Assembly (NCBI GenBank): GCA_905178155.1
Contig: CAJINV010000002.1
Span: 11,410,591 to 11,474,590, forward strand
Length of the DNA: 64,000 nt
From: Amoebophrya sp. A120
Taxonomy: Eukaryota; Sar; Dinophyceae; Syndiniales; Amoebophryaceae
Reading direction: 5' to 3'
This document shows, in pieces, positions 55,701-64,000 of the stretch. The notes beneath the pieces are model-generated. The model saw only the letters and a list, made by a program, of their open reading frames with translations. It was not told the DNA's origin and ran no database searches. The translations under genes were made by a program, and so were the position numbers. How positions within the stretch are numbered: position 1 is the stretch's first letter; the number at the start of each line of letters is the position of its first letter.

Positions 55701-57129
55701 CTATTTTGAATAGATTTTTTGATATAAATCCAAGTTCATTTCCATTCGAACATCTTTGTTTGAAGTATCGTGGTCAAAGATGAAGTTTTTCGGCAATGCA
55801 CTTGCTGCTTCGGTGTCGCTTGAATCCACCGACATGATCCACCCATGGAACAAAAGTAGACCATCGTCGAAGAAAGCAAAAAAAAGGCTCAGTACCCATG
55901 ACCATATTCCCGTTGACATTGAAGAATCGGTGCTGCAGGTCGTAGGCTTGCCTGCGCAGAATCGGATTTGCGACGCAGAGCCACGCGTTGGTCCCCTTGC
56001 CGTCCAACACTAGATGGACTGCTAGGGAAATGGCGATCAGAAACCGCTCCCGCGCCACCTTGTCGGTGATCGCGCGGTACAGGGGGCAGTTCTTCGACTT
56101 TAGGCAGAGGAGAAACAAGTCGCCGAGGACGTGGGGCGTCGCGGGATACTTGGGCACGTGCTTCAGCCAACTGTTCAGTTGGGACGTCGTGAACACGATC
56201 TCCTTCTCGACATACTCCCTTGCGGGTGCGATGCGCTGCACGATTTCCCGTTGCACCGTCAGGTTTACCACGTACGTTTTCGCGAGGATGTCCTTGGTGA
56301 AGGTCGTCTGGTCATCCTTGCCCAAGACGCTCCATACCTGAGTATACGTTCCAGAGAAAGACCTGCAACTACAACTATGTAGTGTACGAGCAAACTAAAA
56401 GAAGAAAAGCTTCGATATAGCATCTATAAGGAAGAGAACAAGCTGCATGCAAAAGCGATCTTCATGTGATGAAGGTGATGAAACAGCGATACATTCATCA
56501 ATACACGACACAGTACACGCTGCTCCTATGGTCGGTATTATTTTTTATTTTCCAATATGAGATACCTGCGTAAAAGCCGCTCCCTCTATCTCCTTCAACG
56601 CTTTTGAGGTGGTGGTGTGGTCTGGCAAGTAGTCCTTCAGACTCAGCTGCGCATTCGTTTGCGCAGCCGCCAGAAACCCGGCCATGAGATCGTTCTTGTC
56701 TGCCTTTGGGTTCATGTGGTATTCATCCGGCACATCGGTGTCAAAGTCCATCCTGTCGAGAACCTTTTGCACGCACCTACGCGCTTTCTCATGCGTTTCC
56801 GGCATGTCCTTCCCTTTGATCAGAAACGAGACCAAACAGTCGAGGTAGGGAACTTGAGTTATTGGGTCAAACTTTGCGTGCAGATGCTTGTCCAATTCCT
56901 GCGCAAATTCGAGCTTCTTCACATCCTTCACCTGTGCGAGGGTTCGCGAGAAGTTGCTGGAAAAGAATTCTTTGAATAAGACCTCCTGTTGCGAATTCGG
57001 ATTTGCGGTGCCGGTGGAGCTGGAGCTAACCTGCTCCACATCCATGTCGTCAGGTCCCACGAAATCCGCGAGCTTCCCGAGCTTCTTGCGGAAGACGTGC
57101 ACCTGCGACTCTGCCATTGCCATCGCCAT
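52789..57129 (-). CDS. Unrecognised protein, about 1025 aa, Gly/Pro-rich centre and Lys-rich tail
   Basis: Blocks 57129-56566, 56337-55896, 55700-55387, 55119-54177, 54035-53834, 53657-53332 and 53075-52789 give 3078 nt. The introns are GT..AG apart from one introner. Start ATG 57129 (MAMAMAES). The first three exons are helical and globular-looking (for example KDILAKTYVVNLTVQREIVQ). The fourth opens with a 190-residue Gly/Pro/Met-rich disordered linker, then a conserved-looking domain (MICGIEVTLQARDGQLFVYK, then SIQDWIDNDLCNTLIAKG). The C terminus is a Lys/Glu coil and an NLS-like KRGRKKRKRGDDSDSDAE. The acceptor of the fourth block is uncertain: 55138 has the better consensus but breaks the phase, 55119 keeps it. 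The tail suggests a nuclear or nucleolar protein; I do not recognise the family. Confidence 0.65.
53081..53331 (-). mobile_element. Introner element, type A (251 bp)
   Basis: Left end TATCAAATGTAAAAGTGTCT then GGGTCTGGAAG; the right end is its exact complement apart from one or two bases (CTTCCAGACCCAGACATTTT then TACATTTGATA). Perfect 5-bp duplication GCTTC at 53076-53080 and 53332-53336. Excision gives CTG AAG CAC TTC ATT ACG GAT ACC ATG, in frame in the Lys-tail gene. The interior carries GCATCACAAGTTTC and several CATGC-type short palindromes. Confidence 0.95.
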
Positions 57130-57894
57130 CTTGTCGTTGTCGCGGTGGGTTCTTATATATAGTCAGGGGGTGAGAAGGTCAGACGTTTAAAAGAACCTTC
57201 ACCTCAACACAGATAAACAGAGGCTAGTGCTGACATCAGGCGAGGAGTCTTCATGTTCGAGGTTGGAGGTTCGTCTTCAACTCTAATAAAGAAAGGTACT
57301 TATATTGTATTTCAACTTCTATGTTCTTTTGTGTACCTTTTGTCGCTTTCTTTGTGTGTGGTCGCTGTTATTTGATGTAGTAGATGAAAATACTTAGTCA
57401 ACAAGTTTGCGTCACATCATCGCTAAGAGCCATTTGAAGTGAAGTCTTCAAGTGCAGCTGACCATGAATTCACGGGGAGAAAACCATGATCTTGTGCTGT
57501 GGTTCAAGATAAGATCTTTGCCAAGACTTTTTGCACTTGTTCGGATATTAAACGCAAAGAAAAGAGGAACTCACACGGATACAACTACCATTTGCGTCTG
57601 CGATCCTTATTTGATAGAAAAATTTGCCTTCCTGCCTGTGTTGTAGAGGTAAAAACGGACGCTCGAACAATTCACTATGCATATGCATTCCAAATTCATC
57701 TTTCAGCTAAGTAGCATGGAGGACAGACGCTGTTTTGATGGATCTGCTCAACTACGGCGAAGATCGTCAAATATTTGTGTGGAAGGGCACTTTTAGCTAA
57801 ATCATTTTGATCTTTTACCCTTCCAAATTCTATGTGACAGCGATTATATGCAACGTAAGTATGCGATCGACAGCAGTCCATTTTTCTCTGAACC
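57130..57894. other. Intergenic region, 0.8 kb
   Basis: AT-rich, without a protein-like frame or repeat. It includes the 5' side of the 1025-aa gene. Nothing else seen. Confidence 0.45.
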
Positions 57895-59185
57895 ATCTAT
57901 GATGTCTCGAGTCATTCCATGTGCTCAAACCCATCGAGTTTCATAACTTCTCGCTGCAGACTGCTAATTTTTGGGTTGGACCAAGAACTGTCCCCGAGAA
58001 GAATGCGCGGCCCATGACGCGCATGTTCACTCCCCTCGGGGTAACGACCCCGAGATAAAACCGAAAACCAGGATGAGAAATGACGCTTCTCTACGAGATG
58101 AGAAATGACGCTCTGCCTGGGCAAGCAACGCCAGCCCGCCCCCTTGCCTGTGCCGGGGGGCGGCCGCTTTCCGCTTTCCGACCGGCATGGCGCGCCCCGG
58201 CGACACATCTGCCCCTCCACCCGCGCGGGCTGGCCGCCTGCCAGCGTGCCGGCCGAGAGGCTGCGCTGGTTCAGTCACAGGCAGACGAAGGCGACCCGGG
58301 TCCGCCTCTGTCTCCAGGGCGCCCAACTTGACGCGTCTCCCTTTCGGCTGTTGCAGGTTGTGCTGGGCTGCAGGAAGGTGACTGGCCACGCCGGGCAAAT
58401 ACAGAGGGCCTGCCTTCATCTTGTTTTCGCTAAACTGGAAAAACAGAACGAAGGGCCCCAAGAAGAAGCCCAGAACAGGAACACAAAAAGACCGCGAAAA
58501 AAGCTGCCCCGCGAAAAAAGACCGCGAAAAAAGCCTTCGATGAACAAGTCGGGCGACGGCGGAGGGCCGTCGTTGCAAATGAAATTTTCCACCTGATCCA
58601 AGTACTCCTGCTCCTTCTTTCGACACTTCTTAATGGTCTTCTTCCAGCTTGGAGACCTCGTTCTGCGGGCAGAACGGGTCGATGGACCGAATTTTTGACG
58701 TCTGGGACTCTGGAAAACGCCGAACAACGGTAGTCCAACCGAGGTCCCGACACTGCTGGAAGGTATAGGGCCCCTGCAGTGAAGCTGCTCCCAAAGATGG
58801 GCCCCACAGGAACTCCAGCATCTTGTTGGAGAAAACCGCCTGCGCTGTGGGGCTGTCGCTGAGCTTGTCGAACAGCGGGGTCCAGCCGAGCCACTGGAAA
58901 GCGGCTTGCGGGGCGAAGGCGTAGGAATCCTGATCCACCGGAATCACGTACGGCTCAACCGTTTCCAGCAACGAGGTGGTCCAGCAGTGCAACGCCTCCC
59001 GCTCCCCCCAATTCGGAGGGGAGGCCTGCGGCCCATAAACGTGGAGATTGTTGGGCAAAGAGTCCAGCGGCTTGGGCTCCGGCCGCTTCTTTGAACTGTC
59101 CGGCCAATAATCCGGCGCCCCGCAGGCTAGAACACACTATCTATGATGTCTCGAGTCATTCCATGTGCTCAAACCCATCGAGTTT
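57895..59185. mobile_element. GC-rich segment bounded by 47-bp direct repeats
   Basis: The identical 47-bp sequence (it contains ATGATGTCTCGAGTCATTCC and AAACCCATCGAG) lies at 57895-57941 and 59139-59185. The 1.2 kb between is much richer in GC than its surroundings. On the minus strand it holds an open frame of about 160 codons (59120-58630; protein-like, with ASPPNWGEREALHCW and DSYAFAPQAAFQWLGW) followed in another frame by a Lys-rich segment and an imperfect GAAAAAAGACCGC repeat (58488-58545). This looks like an inserted element, perhaps with terminal direct repeats, or a duplication-flanked insertion of foreign DNA. No transposase, integrase or reverse transcriptase motif is visible. Confidence 0.5.
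58630..59120 (-). pseudogene. Possible decayed coding region inside the direct-repeat segment
   Basis: A minus-strand frame without a clear ATG, reading GAPDYWPDSSKKRPEPKPLD and, further on, WTPLFDKLSDSPTAQAVFSN, with ordinary amino-acid composition. It ends near 58630 and a Lys/Glu-rich frame continues in a different register to about 58550, suggesting a frameshift or unseen intron. Family not recognised. It could be a gene captured by the element. Confidence 0.3.
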
Positions 59186-59646
59186 AAAAAGCCTGCGATG
59201 CGAGTCAAACTCTATACTCATTTGAACCCTTCTCGAAATGGCAATTCGATTTGAAGGTGTTGCTGCTAAGTACTTTTCATCTAGATCTTCTTGTATTGGT
59301 CAGTAAAGAGGTTTCAACACTGATTGGTCTTTTGTTTCGGAATTCTCAAAAAATAACGTGTTCTTCCTAGTTTTGTTCTCAAAAAGTAAATCGATAGCAA
59401 GCGAGAGCGAGTAAACACCAGAATTGCAAACTGTACCATAAGCCTAAATTCGTGCCGAGGTACAACCAAAGGAATGGAAGGCAATGAATCTAACCAGGAA
59501 GGCACTCGCAGGCTCTCCCGGCCAGAGGTCGGCTTGCCAATTCTGCTGCAACTTGTGGTGCATCCAGTTGTTTGTTCTGTACTTATAGTATTGATTCAAC
59601 ATCAAAAAATTTTTTTCGTTTCGAATCAGAGACTTTCTCGAGCACC
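59186..59646. other. Short intergenic stretch downstream of the kinesin gene
   Basis: AT-rich, no supported gene; the plus-strand frame at 59474-59764 is antisense to the kinesin 3' end. Presumably the kinesin 3' untranslated region. Confidence 0.45.
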
Positions 59647-62600
59647 TCAGTTGTTCTTAGCTGCGGAAATCTCCTCGCGCAGAGCGTCGTACAGCTTCCG
59701 TCCCTTCCGCGCACAGCCAAGCAGCTGCACAAACCGCTGCTCAGGCATTCGCACCAGCATATGACCCGTGGTTCCGGCTGGGAGCAGGCTTGAAGCTTCG
59801 GGGCCGCAGATCTGAATGAAGACGTTCAGAAAATTTTTTGAAGAGTTCAACGAAGTGGTACTGTGTTATCGAAAAAGCAGCTAGACGAGCTTGCTAGCCC
59901 TGTTGCAAAAAAACGAAGCTAACGTGTACATGTTGTCAACTCAACAACATCATAGCGCAAAAAATACAGACTGCAGCCACGCCTGCACGTGCTTCACATC
60001 CCATTTCTGCGGGGGGATGGCGCGCTTCACGGGGTCAGGATTGACGAATTTTTCTAGTTCCGTTTGCTTTAGTATCCTGGTGTAGATGCCCGGCCGTCCA
60101 GTAAGGGCGAACCCGGTTCGCAGGGTAGAAATGCTGTGTTCTGTGTCCGTTGCGCAGGGACTGACCGTACAAAAGATGCACAACTGCCCGTTGTCCTGAA
60201 AGGCATCGGCAAGGAGCTTCGTGAGGCAGGAAGCGCGGTAGACGTGCGTGGGGACAAGGTTCGTGTCCGCTTTGTGACGGATACCTTAATTTTTTCTTTT
60301 TGTGACGTGGAAGTTCTTCGTCTTCCATCTCGTGGCCCCGGTGCATCAACGATGCACCTCTCCTATCAAGTTTAGTGAGTAGGAGAGCTAGTTCCAGTAG
60401 TAGTGTTCATTATGCAAAAAAGCAAAAGCCATAACAAAAATGAAAGAATGCGAAAGCAGAGCAGCGTACATTCCTTCAGCGCGTGCAAGCTCGCGTTGAT
60501 CTGGGCTCCTTCCTGCTGTCGTTCGCGCGTATGGTATATGGATTGCAAAAATGTCTGGGTCTGGAACATAGCAACTTGTCATGCTACATCTGAATCATGC
60601 AAGAATCTGTGTTGCATGAGTACCAAAAGCCGTCCATTTGTGATCCGGTTGAGAGGGAATTTCTCATGCAGAATAAGCATGATAGAAGTGAAGAGATCTC
60701 ACAGAATCTGTCATGCTAGGTCCTGCATTCCAGATCTCATGGGTCATGGAAAACCTGCATTACAAGTTGCGTATTCTTCCAGACCCAGACATATTTGCAG
60801 TTGATATGGTACATGGAGTCCTTCCGCCTTTCGGTGCCGGCGCAATCGACCAAAACCAGCTTTCCCCCGTTGTCCAAGCGGATCAAGCACAGGGCGTGCG
60901 ATCGCGACGAGGTGTCGTTGGCGTCCGTGGATTCCGTCCGTCTCCGGTGGTGCCCGATCTGCATGCAGGCGCGGAGCTCCGTAGCAGCGGAGCACTCAAG
61001 TTCGTACGCATCTTGGATCACGTACCTATCATTTTCGTGGCCCGGACCCCTCTTCTGTGAAAAAAATGAAGAGATACAACTTTTGTGAAAGCTATGATCG
61101 AAAATAAAGGTGGTCCCCCGAGCGACTTTTGTGCATTTGCGTTGGCTTGTTCGCATCAGGCCATAAATCGCCGCAGATGCTCTCTTTTTATCTCGTGAAT
61201 CAGACCTTTCTTAGGTTCTTAAAAAAGGAAATCAGGTCGTAATCGTAATGAAAACCGATAGTACTTTCCGCTCGCGACCTCTCGGAGTTTGACCTCCTTT
61301 TCCCCGGTTTCGTGCAGCAGATCAAAGACCCTGTTGTTCCGCACCTCCAAAAATTGGATCGCGGCTTTGCTTGAATGCTCGAAGACGTGCTTCGCGGCAC
61401 GCGATTCGATAGCGGTCATGGTGTAGGTTTTTCCGCTACCGGTTTGGCCCAGCATGAACATCGTGCTGATGTTGCCCTTGCACGCGTGCTCCACGAGGTG
61501 GAAGGCGGCTTCGCGGTAGACCTGTTTTGAGAATTTGAGAAGGCGGAACAGTAGGAGTAGCATTGACAAACGCAAACACACAGCAACATCAACATCAAGT
61601 CAGGTTCCTTACACTCGTGAGGTAGAACAGCAACAGCAACACGTATTCTTACTAGGTTGACGTTCTGAAACAACAAAAACAAAAAAATCCTTCTGCTTGT
61701 GTCAATACCCACTCATTGGTTGCGTTTTCGTCAAAGCACATGTCCAAGTGGAAACTGTTGTGCTGCACAAACTGGGTTTTTAAGTCCGCATGATAGAGGC
61801 AATTGTGGACGTCCACATGTCCCGGGTGCACGGTCACCGTGTCGAAGTCCTGGCTTCGGATGTCCTTCTCAAACATGGGCCGTTTCCGAACAAAAACCTG
61901 TGATCGTGTAGTTTTTGTTTTACTTGTCATTATAGACTGAACGCCAAACAACATCATCGATGGATCTATCAAAGTTGTTGGGGGGGGGAAAGTTATGGTC
62001 TGCGAAAGAAGCAAGTTTTCTGCAGAGAAGCGCCACTACTTGCGACGTCACCTTCTTTACAACAACTCGAAGTCTCACAACTTCAAACCCCCCTCTGAGA
62101 CTGAGTCTTATTTCGCTTTCGCCGCACACGAATCACTCTCGACAGAAATCGGCAGTACCTTCACGGACGCGCTCCCCTTGAACGGCGGCAAACTGTCTTG
62201 CGGCGGCGGTGCTATTTCGGGCAGTCCACCCTGCCGCACCTTGTCAATGACTGCTTGGAAGAGTTTGCCGCCCTTTTCCGTGCGCAGCGTGTTCTTGTCG
62301 AACATTTGGCGGAAGCTGCGCTCGTCGTCGTCGTTGGCGCCGCCAGGTGGCGGTCCCTTTCCGCGCGTCGAGCCTGGATTTTGCAGGTTGATCGTCCCCT
62401 ATCCTGAGTAAAAACATCCCCACACCAGAGTCAAGATGGGGATTTTGCAACACAAACCTAGAACTTTTGGGGGTCACGCATCACAAGCTGCAGTCCGTAG
62501 TGTAGTGCAGGTTCGCAAGGCCAGCTGCATCAGAAATCCATCTGCTCATCCTGTTTACAGCATTACAAATTCCAAAACACGACTAAAAATGCCTCTCCTG

Positions 62601-64000
62601 GAGATGCGCATTACAAATGTTCCTGTCATTGCAAATCTGCATGACAACTCTGGGGTGGGTACATTTTTGCTCAGGATATCCCCGAAGACGTGTTCTGTGG
62701 GTCGAACGTGCCCGTGCTGCCGAAATCCTGGTCGATCATGGAGGTTGACAAATGACTGGCGGACTGCGAATGCGAGGCTTTTATCCGGTGCTTGTGCGTC
62801 GTTAGCGTCGCGGCCGCTGCAGCAGCGCCACCCGCTGCGGACGACGTGGTCGTGCCACTAGCGTGGGACGTCGTGGTCGTGGTGGAGTTGTTCACTTGAT
62901 CTGTATTCGCCCGCTGCAGCTGGTGCGGGGCCGCGTTGAAGGAGGTCGAGAGTGAGTTTTTTAACTTCGGATTGTTGCGCGTACTCCGTCTCTGGGGGAA
63001 GCTGGTGTTGGTCGTACCCTGGCTCGACGACGTTGCGGAGCTGTGGTCTAGGGGATTCGTCTCCTTTGACGGGGTAACGCCGTTGTGGTCGCCTTCGAAA
63101 AGCATCGTAGACTCCTGCTCCAGACCCCCAGAACTGGTAGCGCCGACTGCTTGTCGTGTTTTGTTTTTTTTTTCCTTGCAGCTTGATGTTCTTGCTAGGA
63201 GGTATTGACAGCAGGAAAGAGCTTCTACTGAGAACCAGATGGATCATTCCTCAACAGTCACTCCAGGATGATGAAGTGGATGAAAAGATTCTATCCTTTA
63301 CCTTGTTCTGTATCACTGTTGATGGACTCTTCCCGATTCTTCCGCAAAGATTCTCGCGTTTTTATCTTTTGTTTGATGTGCTCTGGCATTACGCCCACCG
63401 CCGGCGTATTGTTATTTGTCGTCGAGTTCGAAGCAGCAGCGCCACCACTTGCCGCCCCGGTTCCGCCACCACCGCTCGCACCTGCCCCGGGCTTTTTTGC
63501 GCCGAACCTCCGCACAGTCCCCGTGGAAGACGAGCTTCCCCCTGTTTGCTCGCTCCGTCTTTTGTTTCCGCTCGTAGCTGTAGCTGCAGGAACCGCAGGC
63601 TTGGGATTCGGGTTTGGCGCTCCGAACACCAATGGGTCCTCGGACTGGTGCGTGTTGTTGCCGCCTCGCAACATTCCAAGCCACGCCTGTTCTGTCTCGG
63701 CGTCTTGGTCTCGCTCGCGCTGAAAATCAAAAAAAATGTCAGAAAATTTCATGATTACAAAAGTTGCAAGTGCAACCTTCTACAGACGCATAGCGAAAGC
63801 ACATCGCGCAAATCCATGTGCAACCATATGTACTTCAGCTTTACCTGAAGCGAAGTCGCTGGATCTACTGCAGTGGTGGTGGTTCCTAACTGCGCGCTCG
63901 TCGAAGGTAGTGGCTCCTCGTCGATTGTGTAAGCGGGAAAGTTTTTTGGCGGCGAGGGCCGGCTCCGCTGCTCAAGTCGTCTTGACGAGCTGCTGGTGGG
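59647..64000 (-). CDS. Kinesin-13-like motor with a C-terminal SAM domain (5' end off the window)
   Basis: Exons 64000-63845 (partial), 63719-63302, 63146-62679 + 62394-62159, 61897-61709, 61521 to about 61265-61285, about 61060-60807 + 60531-60470, 60284-59972 and 59860-59647. A long Ser/Gly/Asn-rich N terminus leads into the motor: SVKVFVRKRPMFEKD, P-loop GQTGSGKTYTM, switch I NDTSSRSHA, switch II DCAGTERR, then QEGAQINASLHALKEC (two halves joined across an introner) and TVSPCATDTEHSISTLR. The EGA.IN.SL.ALKEC block is typical of kinesin-13, the microtubule-depolymerising class. The loop-2 KVD tripeptide of that class reads HAD here. About 35 residues after the motor comes a SAM-like domain (start WDVKHVQAWL, end LLGCARKGRKLYDALREEI), then TGA. 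One motor intron (after KEVKLRE, or a little later) is unresolved. Confidence 0.88.
60537..60806 (-). mobile_element. Introner element, type A (270 bp), in the kinesin motor
   Basis: Left end TATGGATTGCAAAAATGTCT then GGGTCTGG; right end in reverse complement TATCAACTGCAAATATGTCT then GGGTCTGG. Perfect 5-bp duplication TGGTA at 60532-60536 and 60807-60811. Excision gives GAC TCC ATG TAC CAT ACG CGC GAA, joining switch II to the EGAQIN helix of the motor in frame. The interior has GCATTACAAGTTGC. Confidence 0.96.
62400..62678 (-). mobile_element. Introner element, type D (279 bp), in the kinesin N-terminal region
   Basis: Left end TATCCTGAGTAAAAACATCC then CCACACCAGAGT; right end in reverse complement TATCCTGAGCAAAAATGTAC then CCACCCCAGAGT. 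Perfect 5-bp duplication TCCCC at 62395-62399 and 62679-62683. Excision gives TCT TCG GGG ACG ATC AAC CTG, in frame with the following Pro/Gly- and Asp-rich segment and on into the motor. The interior has GCATTACAAATTCC and GCGCATTACAAATG. Confidence 0.94.

Overview
This is eukaryotic nuclear DNA. It carries spliced genes with mostly GT..AG introns, and the proteins include a translation termination factor, a SAS-6-like protein, a kinesin-13, an importin-beta protein and two large family-2 glycosyltransferase-like proteins. Every gene I can support lies on the minus strand, so the window reads as one 64 kb one-way gene array. That layout, together with a short SAS-6-like protein and many transposon-like 'introner' introns, points to an alveolate, most likely an early-branching dinoflagellate of the syndinian (Amoebophrya-like) type. 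That placement is inference. TAA, TAG and TGA all serve as stops here, so the standard code holds.

Layout, left to right (all minus strand): a Ser-rich coiled-coil protein (30-3729); an MFS transporter (5564-9346); an intron-less, divergent GT2-like membrane protein of 1948 aa (11174-17020); an importin-beta family receptor of 1969 aa (18705-26505); a Nop16-like protein (28101-28809); an intact-looking GT2 membrane enzyme (30688-35067); a signal-peptide surface-type protein (37082-38260); eRF1 (39139-41597); an unrecognised 470-aa protein with an Arg-rich N terminus (42416-43828); two unrecognised multi-exon genes (44828-46112 and 46633-48905); a 245-aa SAS6-like protein (50374-51727); a short AT-hook/Cys-rich gene (52102-52760); a 1025-aa unrecognised protein with a Lys-rich tail (52789-57129); a GC-rich segment bounded by 47-bp direct repeats (57895-59185); and a kinesin-13 with a C-terminal SAM domain that runs off the right edge (59647-64000).

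The main discovery is a set of at least ten insertions that sit in genes and behave as introns. Nine start and end with terminal inverted repeats opening TATC/TATG or a close variant, and are flanked by a 5-bp target duplication (one copy pair differs at one base). In eight of these nine the insertion interrupts an open frame, and removing the element plus one duplication copy restores that frame. In the ninth the duplication carries the probable start codon. None of the eight with perfect duplications can be cut as GT..AG, so they must use non-canonical junctions. In eRF1 the restored sequence matches the universally conserved ARGNGTS region, which confirms the excision point independently. 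The nine fall into four unrelated repeat types; a tenth element is of a fifth type with a different, 4-bp duplication. Lengths run from 120 bp to 1.58 kb, and the longest carries an eight-copy 146-bp satellite. Exon coordinates were worked out by hand from splice signals and reading phase; where the phase arithmetic closes exactly, this is stated.
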